Positions 57,510 to 64,000 of a stretch of DNA of 64,000 nt are shown piece by piece. The stretch spans positions 484,310-548,309 of the forward strand of contig NZ_JBBVGR010000002.1 in NCBI RefSeq assembly GCF_038148855.1, read 5' to 3'. Under the pieces are notes generated by a model. The model was not told where the DNA came from, did no database searches, and was given only the letters and a program-made list of their open reading frames with translations. Every line of letters begins with the position of its first letter. Position 1 is the first letter of the stretch. Made by a program: the position numbers and the translations under genes. This DNA comes from Phycobacter sedimenti. GTDB taxonomy: Bacteria > Pseudomonadota > Alphaproteobacteria > Rhodobacterales > Rhodobacteraceae.

Positions 57510-60071
57510 TTAGTCGGCGCCTCTCACGGGAATTGGCGCATCGGGATTTGGCTGGAACAGGCGCTGCACGAACCACGTCGCCACCGCAATCCCGACGCCG
57601 ATAAGGTCAGTCAAAAGCCCGCCCGATATCAGGAACAATGCTGCGACAATCAGCAGACCGCGGATGAACCATGCCGAGCGTGCCCCGACGAACCACCCCT
57701 GAACACCGCTGGACAGGAAGAACACCCCGATGATGGCGGTTGCCCCTGCACGAAGGATGTCCAGTGTGGAGCCTTCCATCAAGAGCGCCGAATTGTAGAA
57801 GAACATAAACGGCACAATGAATGCAGCGATCCCGATTTTGAACGAGGCCACCGAAGTTTCCATCGGGTTGGCACCAGATATCCCTGCCGCGGCATAACTT
57901 GCCAGCGCAACGGGTGGAGTAATTGCCGACAGAACCGCAAAATAGAACACGAAGAAATGTGCCGTGAGTTGCGGGATACCCAGTTGCACAAGGCCCGGCG
58001 CGACGACGCTCGCAGCGACTGCATAAGCAGCTGTTGTTGGCATGCCCATTCCAAGGAGGATCGCGATACACATCGCGAAGAACAGCGCCAGAAGCTGCGA
58101 TGCCGCAGCCAAGTCGAGGAGCACAGCCGAGAACCGCGCGCCAACACCTGTGAGGCTGATGACGCCAACGATGATCCCTGCGCAAGCACAGACCGCGATA
58201 ATCTGGATCGACATAACGCCTGCGAGTTCGAACGCCTTTAGGATTGCGCGCAGCCCCATGCGGTTGGGTGTCAGCCAGCTGACGACGGCCGCCGCGACAG
58301 TGGCGAGCGTCCCCGCGCGGATAACGGAGTAACCCAGGAAGAGCGCATAGATCAGAATGACGATCGGGATGAACAGATAGATCTGGCGGACCATCTTGTT
58401 GAACTTGGGAAGCTCATCCTCGCGCATGCCGCGCATGCCGAGTTTCGCAGCCTCGAAATCCACCATGAGGTAGACCGAGACGAAGTAGAGCACCGCAGGG
58501 ATGATCGCTGCGATCGCAATCTCCTGATAGGGGATCCCCGTGATTTCCGCCATGATGAACGCACCGGCGCCCATGATTGGCGGCATGATCTGCCCGCCTG
58601 TCGAGGCCGCTGCTTCGACCGCACCAGCGGTTTTCTTGTGGTACCCCACCTTCTTCATCAGCGGGATGGTCAGCGATCCAGTCGCCACAACATTGCCTGC
58701 CGAAGTGCCATTGATCATGCCCATGAGGCCAGAGGCGAAAATGGCAACTTTCGCAGGGCCACCCCGCGCACGCCCCGCCGCAGCAAAAGCGAAGTTGACG
58801 AAGTAGTCGCCCACCTTGGAGGCCTGCAGGAACGCGGCGAAGATAATGAACAGGATGATGTAGGTGGACGACACCGCTGTAGTCGGCCCCAGAATGCCTG
58901 CGTCAGAGTAGACGTGGCCGAAGAACCGCTGCCAGCTACAGGCGTTTTCCACCGCAAGAATGCCGGGCAACAGATGCGCCGTGAAGGTGTAGATCAGGAA
59001 AACACCCGTAATGATCACCAGCGCGAGACCAGCCACGCGGCGGGTCAATTCCATGATGAGGGCAGCGCCTGCTGTGGCGGCAAAGGCAACCCCAATCGGG
59101 ACTTCTGCCGTACCTACCGAATTGCGCGCGGCGGTGGAGTAGACCGTAACCAGATAGAATGCGACGACGAGACCGCAAAGCGCCAAGACAACATCAGAGA
59201 TTGCAAAACGATCTCGTGCCACACGATCGACCCACCCGATGACAATCGCGGCGAATGTTGCCACCAAAAGCGGTACACCAAATTGCCAAATCTCGGCTTC
59301 GAAGATGCCAGTATAGCCTGGGAATGCCGCGAGGCGCTCGCTGCCCTCAGGCAAAGACATCCAGATTACACGTCCACCAACCTCGGCGGCTTCGTCGGAG
59401 GCGAGGAAATTGGCGAATCCCAAGACGGTAAAAGCCGACCAGGCAACAGGGATGAGCAATGCCGCGGAGATCATCTGCAAGCCGCTCCCGCGCGCGGCAA
59501 AGCCAGCACCAAACTGACTGGAGGCAAAAAGCATAAACCCGAGCGCTAGGGCGCCGCCGATGTGGAGGATGCGAAAATTCCAGGTCTCCAGTGGGAATTG
59601 CGGCAAGAACCACAGCCTCTCGGACCACGTTGTGCGCACGGCGCGCGCCTCACGTGTCAGGGCTGCTGCTTGGTCCCGTGCGGCATCCAAGGCAGCCACG
59701 CTGGCAGCAATTTCGTCCGCATTATCTGCCGTTGCCATCGTTTCGTCTGCAAGAGCCTTTAGGCGACGCACGGAATTGCCTTCAAATGCTTGACCGGCGG
59801 GGCCAAGCGTCGCGAGTAAATCGGAGAACGCCTCATCAGCAGCGGCGTCGGCGCGTTCGGCTTGAATAGTTGTCGGCATAGCAATCATGTTGGACAATGA
59901 CACACCATTCAAGGCGATCATGTGCAGTGCCGCGTAAAGTGTGGCGATCGCCGCAATGACGACAAAGCCACGGCCTTGGAACAGTCGGCGGTTTCCTTCG
60001 ATAGGCTCTTCGTCCACCCCGTCCGCGATCAGGTGATCGTCATTGATTGACGTATTTTCTTGCACCATCAT
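57510..60071 (-). CDS. TRAP transporter fused permease (TAXI type)
   Basis: An 853-residue membrane protein joining the small (DctQ-like) and large (DctM-like) permease parts of a TAXI-type TRAP transporter, with about 16-18 helices. The large part shows GLMGMINGTSAGNVVATGSLTIPLMKKVGYHKKTAGAVEAAASTGGQIMPPIMGAGAFIMAEITGIPYQEI and GMGMPTTAAYAVAASVVAPGLVQLGIPQLTAHFFVFYFAVLSAITPPVALASYAAAGI. An added hydrophilic, Ala-rich helical segment of about 80 residues (about 70-150) follows the first helix and is probably periplasmic. Start 60071 lies after GGGG with poor consensus; Met at 60152 is an alternative. Its stop is 4 bp from the convergent aldo/keto reductase. Confidence 0.9.
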   Translation of the reverse strand: MMVQENTSINDDHLIADGVDEEPIEGNRRLFQGRGFVVIAAIATLYAALHMIALNGVSLSNMIAMPTTIQAERADAAADEAFSDLLATLGPAGQAFEGNSVRRLKALADETMATADNADEIAASVAALDAARDQAAALTREARAVRTTWSERLWFLPQFPLETWNFRILHIGGALALGFMLFASSQFGAGFAARGSGLQMISAALLIPVAWSAFTVLGFANFLASDEAAEVGGRVIWMSLPEGSERLAAFPGYTGIFEAEIWQFGVPLLVATFAAIVIGWVDRVARDRFAISDVVLALCGLVVAFYLVTVYSTAARNSVGTAEVPIGVAFAATAGAALIMELTRRVAGLALVIITGVFLIYTFTAHLLPGILAVENACSWQRFFGHVYSDAGILGPTTAVSSTYIILFIIFAAFLQASKVGDYFVNFAFAAAGRARGGPAKVAIFASGLMGMINGTSAGNVVATGSLTIPLMKKVGYHKKTAGAVEAAASTGGQIMPPIMGAGAFIMAEITGIPYQEIAIAAIIPAVLYFVSVYLMVDFEAAKLGMRGMREDELPKFNKMVRQIYLFIPIVILIYALFLGYSVIRAGTLATVAAAVVSWLTPNRMGLRAILKAFELAGVMSIQIIAVCACAGIIVGVISLTGVGARFSAVLLDLAAASQLLALFFAMCIAILLGMGMPTTAAYAVAASVVAPGLVQLGIPQLTAHFFVFYFAVLSAITPPVALASYAAAGISGANPMETSVASFKIGIAAFIVPFMFFYNSALLMEGSTLDILRAGATAIIGVFFLSSGVQGWFVGARSAWFIRGLLIVAALFLISGGLLTDLIGVGIAVATWFVQRLFQPNPDAPIPVRGAD

Positions 60072-60163
60072 TTTATCCCCAGATTGCCTGCCTGCGTGAA
60101 AAATATCCGCGCCCTCGTCAGGCGCGGATACGTTTGTCTGGTCCTGCCACATAGGCAGAGAAC

Positions 60164-61156
60164 TTAGCCGCCGTGGACCATATCTGCAGGGATGTCTGCG
60201 CCAGCGTTCTCCATGAACCATTTTGCAGCACCGGGGTGCCACTTCATCACGGAGTTGCGGTCCCAGAACTCGGGCAGTGTCGAACGCGCCGCCTTGTGTG
60301 TAGCAACCATGCGGTCATTGTCAGACATAACCGCGTTTACGACTTCAAAGACGAAGCTTTCTGGCAGATCGCAGTTTGCAATAGCGAAGTTCCACATCGA
60401 CACGGAGCGCGCAGGCGCGTCGAGGGTTTGGTAGGTGTCGGCTGCGATGTCGAACTGCGCCACCGGGAAAGCCGCGGTGATTTTCGCTTGCTCGTCTTCG
60501 GTGAACTCGATGATGTTCACATCGGTTTGGACTTCAAGCTGCGACACGGCAGGCACCGGAACACCGGCGGCAAAGGCGATTACGTCGAGCAGACCGTCCT
60601 GCAACTGACCGCCCAGATCGGACCAGCCACCGTTGCGGCGTTCGAAATCAACACCCAGCTCTTCCATCATGCGTGGGAAGTAGGTGTCGGATGTCGAGCC
60701 AGCAGGCCCAAAGCCGATCTTTGCACCGGCGGGAATGTCCTCAACGCTTTCAATACCGGACGACGACAGTGCCGTAATCGAGAACGGCGTCTGATACATC
60801 GGGAACATTGCGCAGGCGTTGGTCATCTGAAGACCGGGCGCAATGGGGTTGTTTCCGGCGATAGATTCGGCCGCAGGACCCATCGTTGTCATGCCGAATG
60901 CCAGATCACCCGCATGAACGAGCGACATGTTCTGCATTGGCCCGCCGGTCACTTCCGCGCCGCCCGAAACGCCTATGGCTTCAGCGACAATACCACCCCA
61001 ACCGGAGCCGTAGCCGAAATATGTGCCGCCCTGCGAGCCGGTCCCGATGGTGAAGCTTTCTGGCCAATCGGCGCGGTCTTGTGCCGCGGCGCCTCCCGCG
61101 ACGGCCACGGTCAGTGTCATCGCGATTGTTGCGCATGTTAGACGATTAAAACTCAT
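60164..61156 (-). CDS. TAXI family TRAP solute-binding protein
   Basis: A 330-residue periplasmic protein. A signal peptide ends near VAGGAAAQ (residue about 25). The TAXI fold shows SFTIGTGSQGGTYFGYGSGWGGIVAEAIG, the conserved FGMTTMGPAAESIAG and the segment IPAGAKIGFGPAGSTSDTYFPRMMEELGVDFERRNGGWSDLGGQLQDGLLDVIAFAAGVPVPAVSQLE. It pairs with the fused permease 92 bp downstream. GGGAGGAAAG precedes the start at 61156. The ligand is unknown; a hydroxy-dicarboxylate such as tartrate is possible given the neighbouring dehydrogenase. Confidence 0.92.
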   Translation of the reverse strand: MSFNRLTCATIAMTLTVAVAGGAAAQDRADWPESFTIGTGSQGGTYFGYGSGWGGIVAEAIGVSGGAEVTGGPMQNMSLVHAGDLAFGMTTMGPAAESIAGNNPIAPGLQMTNACAMFPMYQTPFSITALSSSGIESVEDIPAGAKIGFGPAGSTSDTYFPRMMEELGVDFERRNGGWSDLGGQLQDGLLDVIAFAAGVPVPAVSQLEVQTDVNIIEFTEDEQAKITAAFPVAQFDIAADTYQTLDAPARSVSMWNFAIANCDLPESFVFEVVNAVMSDNDRMVATHKAARSTLPEFWDRNSVMKWHPGAAKWFMENAGADIPADMVHGG

Positions 61157-61207
61157 GTCTTTCCTCCCAATTTCCGAATGTAGGGTGCAAGATAGGCCTT
61201 GGACCGC

Positions 61208-61233
61208 ACAATTCGAGTTATTAGAGGAATTGT
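61208..61233. promoter_or_regulatory. Inverted repeat in the TAXI operon promoter
   Basis: ACAATTC and GAATTGT are separated by 12 bp, 52 bp upstream of the solute-binding gene. The dyad has the size of a LysR-type operator (ATTC-N12-GAAT core). Confidence 0.45.
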
Positions 61234-61305
61234 AATACGCCAAATTTGCTCGCGACCAGCGTCTTGAGTGATCTGCGATTATACAAATTAATGATACAAT
61301 TAGTG

Positions 61306-62220
61306 TTAAGCTGTCTTCGAAAGCTCCAGCAAGTTATCTTGCAAGACTTTTAGAAAGGCATCTCTGGCGTCGTGTCTGGTTTCCTTGAGCCAGACAGCTG
61401 TTAGCGCAAGGCTCCGTTTTGCATTATCTGTCGGCCCCTTTAGTTCGACAAAATTCACACCGCCAACTGCCAGCCGCGACGCCCACTTAGGGACAATTGC
61501 GAGCCCGAGCCCGGTGCTGACAAGACTGATAATCGTCTGCTTTTCTTCCGCGACCTGAGCGATGCGCGCAGTGTAGCCCGCCTCCAGAAACAGTTTGATA
61601 GTCAGATCGTGGCTGTGAGGGCGTGATCCGCGATCCGGAACAATCAACGGCTGATCCGCAAGGTCATCAATGGTCACCGTCTCGCGCATCGCGAGAGGGT
61701 GGTTCTCGGGCATTGCGACCACGGCAGTTTCCGAAAACAGCGGCAGAAATTCCAACTGGGTGTCGGGCCTTTCGGGGGGGCGCACAATTGCGACGTCGAG
61801 GCGTCCTGACAACAGCCTAGGCAAAAGACGAATGGTCTTTTGCTCCAGAAGCTCCACATCGATCTCGGGATAGTCTTCACGAACCTTCTGGAGCAATTGC
61901 GGCATCAGCCCCGCAGCGGCGCTGTCAATTGCACCGATTCGCAAAACCCTTGATTTTCCATGCGTGCCTTCTCGAAAAATGCGCTCCATCCGATCGGCGC
62001 GTTCCACCAAATCGCGGGCCTGGGCAACAAACTCTCGTCCCACATCCGTCAACGCCACATGTCGTGTTGTTCTGACAAGGAGTTGCCCACCGAGCTTTTC
62101 TTCCAGCAACTTGATGTGTCTTCCGAATGACGCAGGGAGCATACCAAGTTTCTGGGCCGCACGGCCGAAATGCTGTGTCTCGGCGACGGCGATCAGACAG
62201 CGCAGTTGGCGCAATTCCAT
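61306..62220 (-). CDS. LysR-type transcriptional regulator
   Basis: A 304-residue regulator. The N-terminal helix-turn-helix is MELRQLRCLIAVAETQHFGRAAQKLGMLPASFGRHIKLLEEKLGGQLLVRTTRHVALTDVGREF, and the effector-binding domain runs from about 90 (SRVLRIGAIDSAAAGLMPQLLQKV). The HTH has MLPASFGRHI in place of the more usual S-Q-P-A-L-S-R-x-I pattern, a mild deviation. The start at 62220 follows GAGGT. It lies between the TAXI transporter operon and the divergent dehydrogenase, so it probably controls both in response to a hydroxy acid (inference). Confidence 0.9.
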   Translation of the reverse strand: MELRQLRCLIAVAETQHFGRAAQKLGMLPASFGRHIKLLEEKLGGQLLVRTTRHVALTDVGREFVAQARDLVERADRMERIFREGTHGKSRVLRIGAIDSAAAGLMPQLLQKVREDYPEIDVELLEQKTIRLLPRLLSGRLDVAIVRPPERPDTQLEFLPLFSETAVVAMPENHPLAMRETVTIDDLADQPLIVPDRGSRPHSHDLTIKLFLEAGYTARIAQVAEEKQTIISLVSTGLGLAIVPKWASRLAVGGVNFVELKGPTDNAKRSLALTAVWLKETRHDARDAFLKVLQDNLLELSKTA

Positions 62221-62232
62221 CGGGACCTCATT

Positions 62233-62251
62233 ATATGAAATTTTTATATGA
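62233..62251. promoter_or_regulatory. AT-rich dyad/direct repeat between lysR and the dehydrogenase gene
   Basis: ATATGAAATTTTTATAT is a near-palindrome, and TATATGA occurs twice 13 bp apart (62232 and 62245). It lies 13-30 bp before the LysR start, where an autoregulatory LysR operator is usual. Confidence 0.45.
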
Positions 62252-62348
62252 TATGGCCACGATTGCTTATGGTCAGTCAACCAAAGATACACTTTCGGGC
62301 AACGCACCGCTCACAGGGTCAACCGTCAACGCGTTCAGAGGGTAGAAA

Positions 62349-63422
62349 ATGAATATATATAAGATCGCTGCAATTCCCGCGGATGGGATCGGACCGGAAG
62401 TCATTGCCGCAGGTATCCAGACCCTTGAAGCGCTTGCCAAGCGCGATGGCAGCTTCCAGCTTGAGTTTACGCACTTTGACTGGGGATCCGAACGTTACAA
62501 GCGCGAGGGAGCGTTGATGCCCGAAGATGGCACCGAAACGCTCAAAGCTTTCGACGCGATCTTTTTCGGCGCGGTCGGCGCACCCGATGTTCCAGATCAC
62601 CTGACGCTATGGGGACTGCGTTTGCCGATTTGTCAGGGCTTTGATCAATACGCAAACGTGCGCCCCACACGCATTCTACCCGGCATTCAGGCGCCCCTCG
62701 CGGACGTCGGGCCTGACGATCTTGATTGGGTGATCGTTCGTGAGAATTCTGAAGGCGAGTATGCCGGGATGGGCGGTCGCGCGCATCGGGGTCTACCCGA
62801 AGAAGTAGGCACGGAGGTCGCACTCTTCACGCGCGTCGGCGTGACACGCATCATGCGATACGCCTTCAAGCTGGCGCAATCACGCCCTCGCAAGCTCCTC
62901 ACGGTTGTGACCAAGTCAAATGCTCAGCGCCATGGCATGGTCATGTGGGACGAGATCGCAGCAGAGGTTTCGAAAGACTTCCCCGACGTGACGTGGGATA
63001 AGATGCTGGTGGACGCAATGACCGTGCGGATGGTGAAATCGCCGCAAAGCCTCGACACCATCGTCGCAACGAACCTGCATGCAGACATCTTGTCTGATCT
63101 TGCAGGGGCGCTTGCCGGCTCGCTGGGCGTAGCTCCGACCGCCAACATTGATCCAGAGCGGCGATATCCGTCTATGTTTGAACCGATCCATGGATCGGCT
63201 TTCGACATCACTGGGAAAGGCATTGCAAATCCAGTTGCAACATTCTGGACAGCGGCACAGATGCTTGAACATATCGGCGAGGCCAATGCCGCGCGGCGGC
63301 TGATGCGGGCCGTCGAGAAGGTATGTGCGGACGGCGTCATGACCCCTGATGTTGGCGGCGACGCGAATACTCAAGACGTGACGGATGCTGTTTGCGATGC
63401 AATCAGGGGTGACAACATTTAG
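62349..63422 (+). CDS. Tartrate / D-malate dehydrogenase-like (isocitrate/isopropylmalate dehydrogenase family)
   Basis: A 357-residue NAD-dependent decarboxylating dehydrogenase. IAAIPADGIGPEVIAAGIQ opens the fold. Substrate and metal regions follow: RLPICQGFDQYANVRPTRILPGIQAPLA, VIVRENSEGEYAGMGGRAHRGLPEEVGTEVALFTRVGVTRIMRYAFKLA, VVTKSNAQRHGMVMWDE, and ATNLHADILSDLAGALAGSLGVAPTANID with FEPIHGSAFDITGKGIANPVA. The WGLRLPICQGFDQYANVRP string and HRGLPEEVG are characteristic of TtuC/DmlA tartrate or D-malate dehydrogenases rather than LeuB. It is divergent from the LysR gene. Product would be oxaloglycolate/glycerate or pyruvate, depending on the substrate. Confidence 0.92.
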   Translation: MNIYKIAAIPADGIGPEVIAAGIQTLEALAKRDGSFQLEFTHFDWGSERYKREGALMPEDGTETLKAFDAIFFGAVGAPDVPDHLTLWGLRLPICQGFDQYANVRPTRILPGIQAPLADVGPDDLDWVIVRENSEGEYAGMGGRAHRGLPEEVGTEVALFTRVGVTRIMRYAFKLAQSRPRKLLTVVTKSNAQRHGMVMWDEIAAEVSKDFPDVTWDKMLVDAMTVRMVKSPQSLDTIVATNLHADILSDLAGALAGSLGVAPTANIDPERRYPSMFEPIHGSAFDITGKGIANPVATFWTAAQMLEHIGEANAARRLMRAVEKVCADGVMTPDVGGDANTQDVTDAVCDAIRGDNI

Positions 63423-64000
63423 ATCGGCTTCCGCCGGAAAATGACGGGCTAAGCGCTATTCTGAGGCGTGCTGAAGTGCTTAGCCCGACGCAGCCCGCTC
63501 AATTCAGTGTCGGACCCAACCCGCTCTCCGCGAGCCGCATTGAAGCTGCGCCGCAACATAGCCAGAGAAGCCGTCTGTTGAGCTTTCGGCATTCTGCATA
63601 TCGAATATCCATAGTTCAGCGTAACCCAACGTAGTGTCAGTTGGTATCAAGGGCCGGCTCGTCCGTAGTACTTGCCGGGCCGAGTAGCTGCATCGAAAGT
63701 CCGGTTTTACGGTCCGCAGTGCAGCAATCGAAGCGCCTATCTAACGGCAGCTTTGGGCCGGTCGGAGCATGAATTTTTTCCTGAGGCCCAGACTTTGCAA
63801 AGGGCGCAATCTGCGCATAGCGGGCTGTTCATACTATGAGGACGGTAGAGTGTGCAGGTCTTTGTCGGAGAGCGCATGTGCGGAGCCGCTTGCGGATGAG
63901 TGTTTCTGACTGCCTGCCAGCACACGGTTGATTCGAATTTGGTATCTACGAGCTGGTGTTGGGCCGTGGTGCGGAGGGTATTTCCAAGTTTTTCTTGTTC
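63423..64000. other. Non-coding tail of the window
   Basis: No gene could be supported in these 578 bp. Short frames (one at 63737-63925, minus) are rich in Cys, Arg, Ser and Pro and look non-coding. Strings such as GGCAGCTTTGGGCC and GCGCATAGCGGGCTGTTCAT recall low-level degenerate sequence common in Rhodobacterales genomes. The island may continue past the end. Confidence 0.5.

Larger units (their letters stand above)
54756..64000. mobile_element. Probable integrated genomic island (left part)
   Basis: Starting at the possible att site, an integrase, a broken aldo/keto reductase, a TRAP-TAXI transporter, a LysR regulator and a tartrate-dehydrogenase-like gene form a block unlike the preceding core genes: larger gaps, more A/T, looser spacing. 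The right boundary is not in the window. That these genes came together is inferred from the integrase and context. Confidence 0.4.

Noticed and set aside
63737..63925. Minus-strand frame of 62 codons near the end of the window.
   Set aside because: Cys/Pro/Ser/Arg-rich translation without a ribosome site or homology; probably non-coding.
1..64000. CRISPR arrays, rRNA genes and insertion sequences.
   Set aside because: No regularly spaced repeats, rRNA-like sequence or transposase was seen; the only mobile-element gene is the integrase at 54920.

Overview
The window is a chromosomal segment of a marine Roseobacter-group alphaproteobacterium (Rhodobacterales; the gene content resembles Ruegeria, Phaeobacter and Leisingera). 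This is inferred from the families present: an NDUFA12-type complex I protein, GapR/DUF2312, DUF2155, an ScfR-like regulator, TRAP and Liv transporters, and a reductive pyrimidine pathway under a RutR-type repressor. The DNA is GC-rich with long, tightly packed operons. No rRNA, tRNA or CRISPR array was seen.

Layout. 0-5 kb: the 3' end of clpX, a barrel outer-membrane protein, small metabolic genes, an NDUFA12-mlaD-DUF2155 block and convergent aat. 5-7 kb: accB-accC. 7-12 kb: a PAS-LuxR regulator, an acyl-CoA ligase plus 3-hydroxybutyrate dehydrogenase-like pair, and a cytochrome b561/membrane-LuxR/PepSY group. 12-17 kb: a complete branched-chain-type (Liv) ABC importer, divergent from an ScfR-like regulator. 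18.6-22 kb: a three-gene signalling operon made of a CheY-like receiver, a small membrane protein and a transporter-histidine kinase fusion. 22-23.5 kb: a FliM/FliN-like protein with a long Gly-Asp repeat. 23.7-26 kb: a sulfide/persulfide detoxification operon (DUF442 protein, two YeeE/YedE halves, metallo-beta-lactamase-fold protein). 26-28.6 kb: small genes including gapR, a RidA protein and a cupin protein.

28.7-39.5 kb is a pyrimidine catabolism locus. PreT and PreA reduce uracil or thymine, dihydropyrimidinase opens the ring, and a zinc amidohydrolase releases beta-alanine, CO2 and NH3. An NMT1/THI5-type ABC importer probably supplies the substrate. The divergent TetR-family gene looks like RutR. 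One near-perfect RutR-type operator lies in the divergent promoter, and two related sites precede preT and the ABC binding-protein gene.

40-49 kb is an acetate/energy module read on the minus strand: acs, adk, a DUF4212 subunit, a VC_2705-type sodium:solute symporter, a cNMP-binding/CBS/nucleotidyltransferase protein, an unknown membrane protein, and a membrane-bound HAMP-like/PAS/DnaQ exonuclease fusion. 49.5-52.6 kb is a TRAP C4-dicarboxylate-type transporter, followed by a globin-coupled chemoreceptor.

From about 54.7 kb the sequence changes character. A P4-type integrase lies beside a short match to the 3' end of tRNA-Ser. It is followed by an aldo/keto reductase broken by one in-frame TGA, a TRAP-TAXI transporter, a LysR regulator and a divergent tartrate/D-malate dehydrogenase-like gene. 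This looks like the left part of an integrated island for hydroxy-acid (tartrate-type) use. Its right end is not visible. The most notable items are the RutR operator set, the PAS-DnaQ fusion, the acs-adk coupling, the receiver/transporter-kinase operon, and the aldo/keto reductase with UGA in a probable Cys position.
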